Positions 22,690 through 33,000 of a stretch of DNA of 64,000 bases are shown piece after piece. Source of the DNA: Streptomyces sp. AJS327 (GTDB lineage Bacteria > Actinomycetota > Actinomycetes > Streptomycetales > Streptomycetaceae); the NCBI RefSeq assembly GCF_013450295.1, contig NZ_SKBR01000001.1, forward strand, positions 1,306,001 to 1,370,000, in the 5' to 3' direction. Numbering within the stretch: the stretch's first letter is position 1; each line of letters begins with the position of its first letter. The translations under genes and the position numbers were made by a program. The notes beneath the pieces were generated by a model that made no database searches, had not been told where the DNA came from, and worked only from the letters and a program-made list of their open reading frames with translations.

Positions 22690-23742
22690 CTACTCCGACT
22701 TGCTGAGCGGCGTCGGCTCGGCCGCCGAGTAGCGGATGCCGGGCAGGGCGTAGGGGTGCTTCTCCCTGAGCCAGGTCAGCAGCTCCTCGCGGACGGTGCA
22801 GCGCAGCGTCCACAGGTCGCCCGAGGTGCGCGCGGTGACGACGGCCCGGACCTCGATGGTGGTGGGGGTGGAGTCGGTGACGACCAGGCTCCAGAGGCGG
22901 CCGTCCCAGTTGTCGCTGGCGCGCACCACCTCGCCGGTCCGGGCGCGCAGCTCCTCGATCGGCGCCGTGTGGTCGAGCTGGAGGAAGACGGTGCCGGTGA
23001 GCTGCGGCCCGCCACGGGACCAGTTCTCGAACGGCTTGCTGGTGAAGTACGAGACCGGCATGGTGATCCGGCGCTCGTCCCAGGTCAGTACCACGAGGTA
23101 GGAGACGGTGATCTCGTCGACGGTGCCGAACTCGCCGTCTATCACCACCTCGTCGCCGATGCGCACCATGTCGCCGAAGGCGATGGAGAGCCCGGCGAAG
23201 AGGTTGCCGAGGGTGGACTGCGCGGCGATACCGGCGACGATGCCCAGCACACCGGCCGAGGCCAGCATCGAGGTGCCGAAGGTCTTCATCGCGGGGAACT
23301 GGAGGAGGATCGAGGCGGCGGCGATCACCGTGACGATGGCCGTCACCAGCCGCTGGATCAGCGTCAGCTGGGTGCGCACCCGCCGGGCGCGCGCCGCGTC
23401 GGAGGCCACGCCCGCGTACCGGCTCGCCACCGCCTCCACGACGGCCGCCAGCACCCGCAGGGCCAGCCAGGCGGCGGCGCCGATCAGGACGATCCGCAGC
23501 CACAGGTTGATCGTCTCCTGGTGGCCGCGGGCGATGTGGGCGGAGGAGGAGAACCCGTTCAGCAGCGCGACGAAGACGACCGCGATCAGTGGCAGTCGCC
23601 CCTTTCGGAGCAGCCCCCACAGCGGGGTCTCGGGGCGCCGGGTGTCGATGCGCTGGAGCAGGTGGTCGACCGCCCAGGCGACGAGGTACGCGAGGGTGAT
23701 CGCTCCGCCGAACACGATGACGGGGCGCAGCACGTCTTCCAT
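22690..23742 (-). CDS. Mechanosensitive ion channel, MscS family
   Basis: A 350-residue small-conductance channel homologue protecting against osmotic downshock. Three to four membrane spans are predicted in residues 1-180, followed by the MscS beta domain with the family stretch FAGLSIAFGDMVRIGDEVVIDGEFG. A C-terminal alpha/beta domain completes it. The ATG at 23742 follows AAGGAGA; the longer open frame to 24006 reads through the divergent gene's 5' part. It converges on the antiporter gene, which also deals with ion balance. Confidence 0.92.
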   Translation of the reverse strand: MEDVLRPVIVFGGAITLAYLVAWAVDHLLQRIDTRRPETPLWGLLRKGRLPLIAVVFVALLNGFSSSAHIARGHQETINLWLRIVLIGAAAWLALRVLAAVVEAVASRYAGVASDAARARRVRTQLTLIQRLVTAIVTVIAAASILLQFPAMKTFGTSMLASAGVLGIVAGIAAQSTLGNLFAGLSIAFGDMVRIGDEVVIDGEFGTVDEITVSYLVVLTWDERRITMPVSYFTSKPFENWSRGGPQLTGTVFLQLDHTAPIEELRARTGEVVRASDNWDGRLWSLVVTDSTPTTIEVRAVVTARTSGDLWTLRCTVREELLTWLREKHPYALPGIRYSAAEPTPLSKSE

Positions 23743-23860
23743 GGACAGGTTCTCCTTGCCTGGAACAGGAAGCCTCGACCGTACCTGGCACGATGGGGTG
23801 CGCCTGGCGAGAATGCGCCCCGGGCGCACCGTGGGCGCCGAAGTGTGAGGGACGTGACAC

Positions 23861-24433
23861 GTGGCCACCGTCGTACTGCTCCACTCCGTGTACGGGCCGC
23901 GGCCTGCCGTGCGGGACGCCGCCGAGCGGCTGCGCGCCGCCGGACACGAGGTGTCCACCCCGGACCTGTTCGGGGGCCGCACCGCCCGGAGCGTCAGCGA
24001 GGGCACCCGGCTGCGGGACGAGATCGGCCGGGACGAACTGCTGCGGCGGGCGGTCGCCGCGACCGCCCCGCTCTCCGGCCGGGGTCTGGTCTACGCGGGC
24101 TTCTCGCTCGGCGGATCGGTGGCGCAGACCCTCGCGCTGGCGGACGAGCGGGCGCGCGGGCTGCTGCTGATGCACGGCACCTCGGACATCGCGGACGACG
24201 CGGTCGTCGACGAACTGCCGGTGCAGCTGCACGTGGCCGAGCCGGACCCGTTCGAGCCGCACGACTGGCTGAACACCTGGTACCTGCGGATGCGGCGGGC
24301 GGGAGCCGATGTGGAGGTCTACCGGTACGCCGGGGCCGGGCACCTGTTCACCGACCCCGAGCTGGACGACTACGACGAGGAGGCGGCCGAGCGGGCCTGG
24401 CGGACCGCGCTCGGCTTCCTCGCCTCCCTCTGA
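23861..24433 (+). CDS. Dienelactone hydrolase family protein
   Basis: A 190-residue alpha/beta hydrolase. The nucleophile elbow is GFSLGG near residue 88 with serine where classical dienelactone hydrolase has cysteine, and a likely triad is completed by Asp in AEPDPFEP (about 128) and His in GAGHLFTD (about 162). The N-terminal strand AVVLLHSVYGPRP-type segment matches the family. Its natural substrate cannot be read from the sequence. It is divergent from the MscS gene with about 118 nt between them. Confidence 0.82.
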   Translation: MATVVLLHSVYGPRPAVRDAAERLRAAGHEVSTPDLFGGRTARSVSEGTRLRDEIGRDELLRRAVAATAPLSGRGLVYAGFSLGGSVAQTLALADERARGLLLMHGTSDIADDAVVDELPVQLHVAEPDPFEPHDWLNTWYLRMRRAGADVEVYRYAGAGHLFTDPELDDYDEEAAERAWRTALGFLASL

Positions 24434-24470
24434 CCTCCCCGGACGTCCCGCTCCGCCGCGGGGCGGCCCG

Positions 24471-26153
24471 TCAGTCGCGTTCGCAGCGGCCGGTGCCGCC
24501 GCTGCCGCCCACCGCGCAGATGAGGTCCCGGTCGCCGGGGGAGTCGCTGAGCACCCGCCCGGCACAGTCGTTGACCTTGACGCGGCCCTGTTCCCGGCAC
24601 CAGTCAGCGGCTCGGTGGCCGTCGGCGAAACCCTCCCGGGGCGGCCGGTCGCCGGTGCTGTAGAAGAACCAGTAGCCGGGGCGGAGCGAGGCGTGCTCGT
24701 CACTGTCGACCCACCGGACCACGTCGGAGATCCCGGACAGCTCCCTGCGCTGCTTCACCCGGGCGGCGGGGCCCTCGGACTTCGGTACCGAGGCCAACTG
24801 GGCCACCCAGAGCGGTCCCTGGGGCGCGTCGGTCGTGGGCGCGGGCGAGTCGCCGGGGGACTCGGGGTCGGTGGGGCGGGCGGAGCCGCCGTCGGGTTCC
24901 GGACCGTCGTCCGGTTCGGTGGGCGAGACCGTGGGGGACTCCGGGGACGGGCCAGCCGACCCGCCCGTGGAGTCGCCCCCGCCCCCGGTGAACTGGGTGA
25001 CGGCGACCACCCCGGCCCCGGCGAGTACGACGCCCGCAACGGCGAGGAGCGCCAGGCGGCGCCGCCCGCCGCCACTCGCCCCGGCCCGCCCCGGGGCCCG
25101 GGTGGCGCCCACCGGGTCCGGCGGGCCGTACTGACCGGGCTGGCTGGGCTGCCCGGGCTGGCTGGGCTGGGCGTACGGCTCGTGGGGGAGGGGCCCCGGA
25201 GCCTCCGGCGCCGGAGTGGGGAGCGGCGGCGCGGCGAACGGCTCGCGGGGCAGCGCCCCGCCCTGGGTGGGCAGGTACGGGGTGGCGGTCCGGCCCTCCT
25301 CGATCTCGCCGAGCATGCCCACGAGTTCCTCGGCCCCCGGCCGGGCCTCCGGGTCCCGCGCCAGTAGCGAGGCGAGCACCCCGGTGAGGGCCCCGGCACG
25401 CGCCGGGGGCGGAACCTGATCCTCCAGGACGGCGGCGAGCGTCGCCAGCGTGGTGTCCCGGCGCAGGGGGCTGTGGCCCTCGACGCCGATGTAGAGGGTC
25501 ATGCCCAGCGACCAGAGGTCGCTCGCCGGATGGTCGTGCGTCCCGCGGACCCGCTCCGGCGCGATGAACTCGGGGGAGCCCAGGAACTCACCGGTGGCCG
25601 TGAGCTGGGTGGTGCCCTGGAGCGCGGCGATCCCGAAGTCGGTCAGCACCGCCTCCGGCGGCGCGCCCGAACCGCCGTCGCGCAGCAGCACGTTGGCGGG
25701 CTTCACGTCCCGGTGCAGGACACCGGCGGTGTGCGCGGTGCGTAGCGCGGCGGCCACCTGACGGCCGATGCCCGCCGCCTCGACTGGGGTCAGCCGGCCG
25801 CGCTCCAGCCGCTGCTGGAGGGACTCCCCGGCGACCAGCTCCATCACGATCCAGGGGAACGATCCAGGGAAGGGGCGCTCGTCCACGATGTGGTGCACGG
25901 TGACCACGTGCGGGTCGTGACCGAGCGCGGCGAGCGCGCGGGCCTCGCGCAGCACCCGCTCGCGGAGCTGCGCGCCCGCCTCGGAGTCCTCCGGGGTGAG
26001 TGCCGGGTCGGCCGGGCGGGCCTCCTTCAGGGCCACCTCGCGGTGCAGCGCGGTGTCCCAGGCCCGCCAGACCGTCCCCATACCGCCGCTGCCGAGCCGC
26101 CCCCGCAGCTCGAACCGGCCGTCTATCACGCGCTCTTCGGATCCCCCAGCCAT
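24471..26153 (-). CDS. Transmembrane Ser/Thr protein kinase (PknB-like)
   Basis: A 560-residue receptor-type kinase. Residues 10-275 are the kinase domain: LGSGGMGTVW (ATP loop), VALKEA (catalytic lysine), HRDVKPANVLL (catalytic loop), DFGIA (metal binding). A Pro/Gln-rich linker follows, then a membrane span near residues 363-385, and an outer domain with a Ser/Pro/Asp-rich stretch and four cysteines near the end. No PASTA repeats are visible, so the ligand differs from PknB. The start is 4 nt downstream of the phoD stop on the same strand, so the two are probably one operon. Confidence 0.92.
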   Translation of the reverse strand: MAGGSEERVIDGRFELRGRLGSGGMGTVWRAWDTALHREVALKEARPADPALTPEDSEAGAQLRERVLREARALAALGHDPHVVTVHHIVDERPFPGSFPWIVMELVAGESLQQRLERGRLTPVEAAGIGRQVAAALRTAHTAGVLHRDVKPANVLLRDGGSGAPPEAVLTDFGIAALQGTTQLTATGEFLGSPEFIAPERVRGTHDHPASDLWSLGMTLYIGVEGHSPLRRDTTLATLAAVLEDQVPPPARAGALTGVLASLLARDPEARPGAEELVGMLGEIEEGRTATPYLPTQGGALPREPFAAPPLPTPAPEAPGPLPHEPYAQPSQPGQPSQPGQYGPPDPVGATRAPGRAGASGGGRRRLALLAVAGVVLAGAGVVAVTQFTGGGGDSTGGSAGPSPESPTVSPTEPDDGPEPDGGSARPTDPESPGDSPAPTTDAPQGPLWVAQLASVPKSEGPAARVKQRRELSGISDVVRWVDSDEHASLRPGYWFFYSTGDRPPREGFADGHRAADWCREQGRVKVNDCAGRVLSDSPGDRDLICAVGGSGGTGRCERD

Positions 26154-26157
26154 GCCC

Positions 26158-27834
26158 TCAGCGTACGGGCTGGTCGGCGCGCTCCAGGCGCTGCGTCCCG
26201 GAGCGGGTGAGGTAGGAGCGGCGCACCTCGGCGGTGGCCGCCGGGTCCGTCTTGTCGGAGAGCACGAAGTAGTCCATCTGCGCGCGCTCCGCGGTGACGT
26301 CGAGGACCCCGTAGCCGTGCGAGTCCATGTCCAGCCAGCGCACGTGGCGGTTGGCGGCCCGGATGGCGGCCTCCGGCACGCTGGAGACGGTGTCCGGCGC
26401 GACCCGCAGCACCTCGTCCACGTTGTCCGAGGTGACCGAGGTGATCACGAACTCGGTGGCCACCGGCGCCTCGTCCGGGTAGGTGGCCGCCTGGAAGGGC
26501 ACGTCGTTGGCCCAGTTCATGTGGATGTCGCCGGTCAGGAAGACGGTGTTGTCTATCCGCCGGTCCCGCAGGTGGGAGAGGAGTTCACGACGGTCGTCGG
26601 TGTAGCCGTCCCATTGGTCGAGGTTGACGGCCAGGCCCTCCTTCGGCAGGCCGAGCAGTTCGGCGAGCGGGCCGAGGAAGCGCGCGGGCACCGAGCCGAA
26701 GGCCATCGGTGAGATCATCACGGAGGTGCCGACCAGCCGCCAGCGCGTCGGGGAGGCGCTCAGCCCGCTGGTGAGCCAGTCGAGTTGGCGCCGCCCGGTC
26801 AGGGTGCGGTCCGGGTCGTCCACGTCCTTACCGTCCCCGAAGCGGGCCTGCTTGTCCCGGAACGAGCGGAGGTCGAGCAGGTGCAGGTCGGCCAGGCGGC
26901 CGAAGCGCAGCCGCCGGTAGGTGGTGCCCTCGGTCGAGGGGCGCACCGGCATCCACTCGAAGTACGCCTGCTTGGCGGCCGCGACCCGGGCGCTCCAGTC
27001 GCCGTCCTCCGGGCCGTGCGCCTCCGCCCCGCCGGACCAGGCGTCGTTGGCGAACTCGTGGTCGTCCCAGATCGCGATGACCGGGTGGGCGGCGTGCAGT
27101 GCCCGCAGGTCGGCGTCGGTGCGGTAGTGACCGTGCCGGGCGCGGTAGTCGGCGAGGGTGACGATCTCGTGCTCGGGCTGGACGGTCCGGACGGTCTGGC
27201 CCTCCGCCGGGTACTCGCCGGTGCCGTACTCGTAGATGTAGTCGCCGAGGTGGAGCACCGCGTCCAGGTCGTCGCGGGCGGCGAGGTGGCGGTAGGAGGC
27301 GAAGTACCCGGCCTCGTAGTTGGCGCAGGAGACCACCCCGAACCGCAGCCGGTCGGCCGACGCCTCCGGGGCGGGCGCGGTGCGGGCGCGGCCGACGGGG
27401 GAGCGCTCGCCGCCCGCGGTGAAGCGGAAGTAGTAGGTGGTGGCGGCCCGGAGCCCCCGCACGTCCGCCTTGACGGTGTGGTCGGCGGCGGCGGTGGCGG
27501 TGAGACTGCCGCGCGCCACCGGGGTGGTGAACTCCCGGTCCTCGGCGACCTCCCAGTCCACCTCGGTGTCCGGGCCGGTCCCCGAGCCGGGCACGGCGCC
27601 GGGCTCCGGGGTGACACGCGTCCAGAGCAGGACGCCGTCCGGCAGGGGGTCGCCGGAGGCCACGCCGTGCTCGAAGGTGGGACTCTCCGCGCCCGCGGCC
27701 ACGCTGCCCTGCGCGAGGGCGCCGGAGACCGGCAGCAGCGCGGCGGTCGCGGCCGTACCGGCCACCACGGTGCGGCGGCTGGGGAGGCGAACTCCGTGGA
27801 CGTCCTGTGGTGTTCCGGTGGGTGTATGAGTCAC
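26158..27834 (-). CDS. phoD: Alkaline phosphatase D (PhoD), Tat-exported
   Basis: A 558-residue secreted phosphodiesterase/phosphatase. The N-terminus carries a twin-arginine signal (PSRRTVVAG, arginines at 20 and 21, hydrophobic core to about 41). The PhoD N-domain ([21 protein letters not shown]) is followed by the metallophosphatase domain with [35 protein letters not shown] and TGDIHMNW. The GTG at 27834 is used. PhoP boxes would be expected before it under phosphate control, but I could not identify a convincing direct repeat. The kinase gene follows within 4 nt. Confidence 0.94.
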   Translation of the reverse strand: MTHTPTGTPQDVHGVRLPSRRTVVAGTAATAALLPVSGALAQGSVAAGAESPTFEHGVASGDPLPDGVLLWTRVTPEPGAVPGSGTGPDTEVDWEVAEDREFTTPVARGSLTATAAADHTVKADVRGLRAATTYYFRFTAGGERSPVGRARTAPAPEASADRLRFGVVSCANYEAGYFASYRHLAARDDLDAVLHLGDYIYEYGTGEYPAEGQTVRTVQPEHEIVTLADYRARHGHYRTDADLRALHAAHPVIAIWDDHEFANDAWSGGAEAHGPEDGDWSARVAAAKQAYFEWMPVRPSTEGTTYRRLRFGRLADLHLLDLRSFRDKQARFGDGKDVDDPDRTLTGRRQLDWLTSGLSASPTRWRLVGTSVMISPMAFGSVPARFLGPLAELLGLPKEGLAVNLDQWDGYTDDRRELLSHLRDRRIDNTVFLTGDIHMNWANDVPFQAATYPDEAPVATEFVITSVTSDNVDEVLRVAPDTVSSVPEAAIRAANRHVRWLDMDSHGYGVLDVTAERAQMDYFVLSDKTDPAATAEVRRSYLTRSGTQRLERADQPVR

Positions 27835-27940
27835 GAACGGTGATGTTACCTCTGGGTAGAGCAGAGGGGCAGACCTCCGGCAGGGGAAGTCCGCCCCTCG
27901 TGCGAACCGGCGCTCCGCGGTACGACGGAGCGATCCGGCC

Positions 27941-28045
27941 GGTGCTCCTCAGCGGTGTTCAGTGCCCATCAGTGCTCCTCGGTGCCCCTCGGTGCCCATC
28001 AGTTCAGCGGCCCCCGGTGGCCCTCGGTGCCCCTCAGTGCCCTTC
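27941..28045 (-). repeat. 10-bp degenerate tandem repeat across the dsbA-like stop codon
   Basis: On the plus strand about ten units of roughly RGTGCYCMTC follow one another with a 10-bp period (clear units at 27961, 27971, 27981, 27991, 28026 and 28036). The array includes the stop codon of the DsbA-like gene at 28034-28036 and extends about 95 bp into its 3' untranslated region. Since 10 is not a multiple of 3, unit gain or loss would change the C-terminal tail. Confidence 0.75.
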
Positions 28046-28909
28046 GTGTCCGTCGCCGCTCTCGCCCTTCTCGTCCCGGGCGCCCTCGCCGTCCTTCTCG
28101 TCCTTACCGCCCTTGTCGTCCTTGCCGTCGGACTCCTTGGGCTCCTTCGGCTCCTTGGGCTTCGCCTTCAGGTCGACCCCCATCTCCTCCAGCTTCCCGG
28201 GGAGCTCCTGCTGGTCGACGTCCTCGCCGTCGATGCGGACGGTGGGAGTGCTCTCCACGCCCGCGCCGTTGAAGCTGGCGATCATGTCCTCGGCCCACTT
28301 GGTGTACTTCTTGCCACCCTTGACGGCCTTCTGGAACTTCGCGTTCTCCTTCAGCGCGTCGACCTCGTCCGCCACCTTGAGCAGGTAGTCGTTGTCGGCG
28401 AACTTGTCGTCGCTCTCCTTCGGGTGGTACTGCGCCGAGTACAGGTGCTTGTGGTACTCGTTGAACGCCTCGGTGCTGACCGCCTTCGCGGCGCCCAGCG
28501 CGCGGACGGCGTTCTTCGATCCCTTGCCGCCCATCCCGTCGTCGATGATCGAGCCGAGGTGGATGCGGAGCTTGTACTTGCCCTGCTCGGCGCCCGCCTT
28601 CAGCTGCTCGCCGATGCTCTGCTCGAAGTTGGCGCAGGCCGGGCAGCGCAGGTCCTCGTAGACGTCGATGGTCTTCTTCGCCTTGTGACCGGCGGCGGTG
28701 ACGGACATGCCGTCGTCGCTCTTCTGCTTGTCGTCGCCCAGCTGTGTGACGGCGACGCCGATGCCGGTCGCGACGGCCAGCACACCGACGATCGACAGGG
28801 CGACCGTCAGCTGCCGGCGGACCTTCTCCTTCTTCGCCTGCTTCTCCCGCTCGACCCGCAGCCGCTCCCGGGCCGCGCGCTTGGCTTCCTGGCTGTTCCG
28901 CTTGCTCAT
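28034..28909 (-). CDS. Membrane-anchored DsbA-like thioredoxin-fold protein
   Basis: A 291-residue thiol-disulfide protein. Residues 1-33 are very basic, 34-56 form a membrane anchor, and the outer part has the thioredoxin fold with active site CPAC at 89-92 (VYEDLRCPACANFE) and the cis-proline loop STPTVRIDG near 228. The C-terminal 50 residues are a Lys/Glu/Gly-rich tail ending in repeats. It is related to the second copy at 63070. It follows the membrane gene at 28949 by 39 nt and is probably co-transcribed with it. A role in disulfide formation in exported proteins is likely. Confidence 0.88.
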   Translation of the reverse strand: MSKRNSQEAKRAARERLRVEREKQAKKEKVRRQLTVALSIVGVLAVATGIGVAVTQLGDDKQKSDDGMSVTAAGHKAKKTIDVYEDLRCPACANFEQSIGEQLKAGAEQGKYKLRIHLGSIIDDGMGGKGSKNAVRALGAAKAVSTEAFNEYHKHLYSAQYHPKESDDKFADNDYLLKVADEVDALKENAKFQKAVKGGKKYTKWAEDMIASFNGAGVESTPTVRIDGEDVDQQELPGKLEEMGVDLKAKPKEPKEPKESDGKDDKGGKDEKDGEGARDEKGESGDGHEGH

Positions 28910-28948
28910 GGTGATAACTCCGTGGTGACGCGTGGATGGATTACCGCT

Positions 28949-29683
28949 TCAGCTCGCGAGCGTCAGCGGCGGTCCACGCCGGTGTACGGAGTGCGTCAGC
29001 AGGGGCGGGGTCGGTGGCGCCGGGGCGTCCAGCGCCCGCGGCTCGGCGCCCTTCCGGGGTGCCGCGCCGGACGGCGCCCGGCGGGCCAGCAGAACCAGCC
29101 AGGCCAGCTGGAGCGGACGGAACGCGGTCGCCGCCGCGGCGCGCAGCAGCCGGGCCAGCGCGGCCTCGCCGCGCCGCAGCCAGAGCGCCGCCAGCAGCCC
29201 CACCAGCACGTGGGCGGCGAGCAGCAGCCAGGGCGTGACCGCGGCGTCGGTGGTCCAGCCGCCGGGCAGGCCCGGCAGCCCGGGCAGCTCGCTCAGCCCG
29301 GCCTCGCCCTCCCGGCCCGCCGCGACCCGGGCGAGCGGGGTGCCGAGTCCGCCCCCGCCACACAGCAGGTCGACGCCGACGGAGCGCAGCGGTCCGGTCA
29401 CCGGGCCACCGCCCTGCCCGTAACAGGCGTGCTGACCGGAGGTGAAGATCGTGTCCGCGGCCAGCTCCAGCGGGATCAGCAGCCCCGCGATGGCGCCGAA
29501 GCGCCGCTCCCGCCCGGCCAGCGCGAACGCCGCGGCGAAGATGACGGCCGCCACCAGCAGCAGCGTGCTCAGCGGGACGGGCGCGCCGGACAGCAGCACG
29601 TGGGCGCCGGAGGAGAGCAGCACGCAGAGCGCGGCGAAGACCGCCGCGCGCGCCGTGCGTATACCTGCCGCTCCCATGTCCAT
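28949..29683 (-). CDS. Hypothetical membrane protein upstream of dsbA-like gene
   Basis: A 244-residue protein with hydrophobic segments near residues 10-32, 35-58, 62-80 and 145-170, and a Pro/Arg-rich C-terminus. I recognise no named family. Two cysteines, in GQHACYG and DLLCGGG, lie in a predicted outer loop and could be substrates of the adjacent DsbA-like protein; that is inference from the context only. The ATG at 29683 and another at 29677 are both possible starts. Confidence 0.6.
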   Translation of the reverse strand: MDMGAAGIRTARAAVFAALCVLLSSGAHVLLSGAPVPLSTLLLVAAVIFAAAFALAGRERRFGAIAGLLIPLELAADTIFTSGQHACYGQGGGPVTGPLRSVGVDLLCGGGGLGTPLARVAAGREGEAGLSELPGLPGLPGGWTTDAAVTPWLLLAAHVLVGLLAALWLRRGEAALARLLRAAAATAFRPLQLAWLVLLARRAPSGAAPRKGAEPRALDAPAPPTPPLLTHSVHRRGPPLTLAS

Positions 29684-30032
29684 CGCCTGGAGAGTCTGCC
29701 ACGGGGAGGGATAAACAGCGCCTCAAAGGGGGGTGGGAGACCCGCCCTCCCCGCGCCGACGGGAAGTGGCCCGGAACCCCACGATCGAGTGGTCACGCAC
29801 GGGAGTTGTGAGATTGCGCAGCGTGCGGATCGGGGTCGCGGCGGCTCGCGCGCCGCGGTCGGGGCCGGGTGTGGGGCGTCCGGGCGGGACTGGTGGGGAG
29901 CCCGCTCGCGGGAGGCGTCTGGCGGGGTGCGGGCGCGCGGTGGGACGGACCGGTTCCGGCGGGACCGCTGCGCCCACCGGGACGTAGACTCCGAACCCGC
30001 CTGTAAGAGCCGTGCCCGGAGGTGCCCCCGCC
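29684..30032 (+). promoter_or_regulatory. Intergenic region before dnaE
   Basis: This 349-nt gap separates two divergent transcription units. A TAGACT -10 box at 29985-29990 would start the dnaE transcript near 29997, leaving a leader of about 35 nt with GGAGG at 30018-30022. I see no gene or extended inverted repeat in the rest. Confidence 0.5.
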
Positions 30033-33000
30033 GTGACAGAGCAGCCGTTCACACATCTGCATGTGCACACTCAGTACTCGCTGCTGGACGGCGCGGCCCG
30101 GCTCAAGGACATGTTCCAGGCCTGCGACGAGATGGGCATGTCGCATATCGCGATGACCGACCACGGCAACCTGCACGGGGCCTACGACTTCTTCCACTCC
30201 GCGAAGAACGCCGGGATCACGCCGATCATCGGCATCGAGGCGTACCTCGCCCCCGACCACCGCCGCAACAACCGCCCGGTGAAGTGGGGCACCCCACACC
30301 AGAAGCGGGACGACGTCTCCGGTAACGGCGCCTACACCCACATGACGATGTGGGCGCGGAACAGCACGGGACTGCACAACCTCTTCCGCGCGCAGTCCCG
30401 CGCGAGCCTGGAGGGCTTCTTCCGCAAGCCCCGGATGGACCGCGAGCTGCTCTCCGAGTACGCGGAGGGGCTGATGGCCACCACCGGCTGCCCCTCGGGC
30501 GAGGTCAGCACCAAGATCCGGCTGGACATGGAGGAGGAGGCGCTCAAGGCCGCCGGGGAGTACCAGGACATCTTCGGCAAGGAGAACTTCTTCGTCGAGC
30601 TGATGGACCACGGCATCGACATCGACAAGCGGGCCCGGGACGGCCTGGAGCGCATCGCGCGGAAGCTCGACGCCCCCTTCGTGGTGACCAACGACTCCCA
30701 CTACACCTACGAGCGCGAGTCCACGGCCCACGACACCCTGCTCTGCATCCAGACCGGCAGCAACCTCTCCGACCCCGACCGCTTCAGCTTCGACGGCGCG
30801 GGCTACTACCTCAAGACCGCCCAGGAGATGTACTCCATCGACTCCTCGGAGGCGTGGCAGCGGGGTTGCCGCAACACCCAGCTGCTGATCGCCGAACGCG
30901 TCGAGACGGAGGGCATGTTCGAGCCGAAGAACCTGATGCCCCGCTTCGACGTCCCCGAGGGGTACGACGAGGAGTCCTGGTTCCGCGAGGAGGTGCGGCG
31001 CGGGATGGCCCGGCGGTACCCGGCCGGGGTCCCCGCCGACCGCCAGCGGCAGGCGGACTACGAGATGGACGTCATCATCTCGATGGGCTTCCCCGGGTAC
31101 TTCCTCGTGGTGGCCGACTTCATCATGTGGGCCAAGGAGAACGGCATCGCGGTGGGCCCCGGCCGGGGCTCGGCGGCCGGTTCGATCGTCTCGTACGCGA
31201 TGGGCATCACCGACCTCGACCCGATCGACCACGGCCTGATCTTCGAGCGGTTCCTCAACCCCGAGCGCGTCACCATGCCGGACGTCGACATCGACTTCGA
31301 CGAGCGCAGGCGCGGTGACGTGATCCGGTACGTCACCGAGAAGTACGGCGCCGACAAGGTCGCGATGATCGGCACCTACGGCACGATCAAGGCGAAGGCC
31401 GCGATCAAGGACGCCTCCCGGGTGCTGGGTTACCCATACGCCATGGGCGACCGCATCACCAAGGCGATGCCCGCCGACGTCCTCGGCAAGGGCATCCCGC
31501 TGAACGGCATCACCGACCCGCAGCACCCCCGCTACAGCGAGGCCGCCGAGGTCCGGGGGATGTACGAGAACGAGCCGGACGTCACCAAGGTCATCGACGC
31601 GGCCAAGGGCATCGAGGGCCTGGTCCGGCAGATGGGCGTGCACGCGGCGGGCGTGATCATGTCCAGCGAGCCGGTCATCGACCACGCTCCGGTGTTCTCC
31701 CCGAAGAACGACGGCACCGTCGTCACCCAGTGGGACTACCCCAGCTGTGAGTCGCTCGGCCTGCTGAAGATGGACTTCCTCGGCCTGCGCAACCTGACGA
31801 TCATGGATGACGCGGTCAAGATGATCCGGCGGAACAAGGGCGTCGACCTCAACCTGCTCGACCTCCCCCTGGACGACGGCCCCGCCTTCGAACTCCTCCA
31901 GCGCGGCGACACCCTGGGCGTCTTCCAGTTCGACGGCGGCCCGATGCGCTCGCTGCTGCGGCTGATGAAGCCCGACAACTTCGAGGACATCTCCGCCGTC
32001 TCGGCCCTGTACCGGCCGGGACCGATGGGCATGAACTCGCACATCAACTACGCCCTGCGGAAGAACGGCCAGCAGGAGATCACCCCGATCCACCCGGAGC
32101 TGGCCGACCCGCTCAAGGAAGTCCTCGACATCACCTACGGCCTGATCGTCTACCAGGAGCAGGTGCAGAAGGCGGCCCAGGTGCTCGCCGGATACACCCT
32201 GGGCCAGGCCGACCTGCTGCGCCGCGCGATGGGCAAGAAGAAGCAGGAGGTGCTGGACAAGGAGTTCGTCAACTTCCAGCGCGGAATGCGCGAGAACAAG
32301 TACTCCGACGAGGCCATCAAGGCGGTCTGGGACGTGCTGGTCCCCTTCGCGGGCTACGCCTTCAACAAGGCGCACTCCTCCGCGTACGGCCTGGTCACCT
32401 ACTGGACCGCGTACCTGAAGGCGAACTACCCGGCGGAGTACATGTCGGCGCTGCTGACCTCGGTGCGGGACGACAAGGACAAGTCGGCCGTCTACCTCAA
32501 CGAGTGCCGGAAGATGGGCATCCAGGTGCTCCCGCCGAACGTGAACGAGTCGGAGGCCAACTTCACCTCGCGGGACGACACCACGATCGTCTTCGGGCTG
32601 ACCGCCGTGCGCAACGTCGGCCAGAACGTCGTCGACTCCATCGTGAAGTGCCGCAGGGGCAAGGGGAAGTACGCCTCTTTCCCGGACTTCCTCGACAAGG
32701 TGGAGTCGGTGGTGTGCAACAAGCGCACCGTCGAGTCGCTGATCAAGGCCGGCGCCTTCGACGAGATGGGGCACACCCGCAAGGGCCTGACCGCCGAGTT
32801 CGAGACGATGATCGACACCGTGGTACAGGTCAAACGGAAGGAGGCCGAGGGCCAGTTCGACCTCTTCGGGGACATGGGCGGCGGCGAGGCGGACGGCCCC
32901 GGCTTCGGGCTGGACGTCGAGTTCTCGGACGTCGAGTGGGACAAGACCTACCTGCTCGCGCAGGAGCGCGAGATGCTCGGCCTCTACGTCTCCGACCACC

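Noticed and set aside
27835..27960. PHO boxes upstream of phoD
   Set aside because: I looked for GTTCACC-like direct repeats at 11-bp spacing and saw none convincing.
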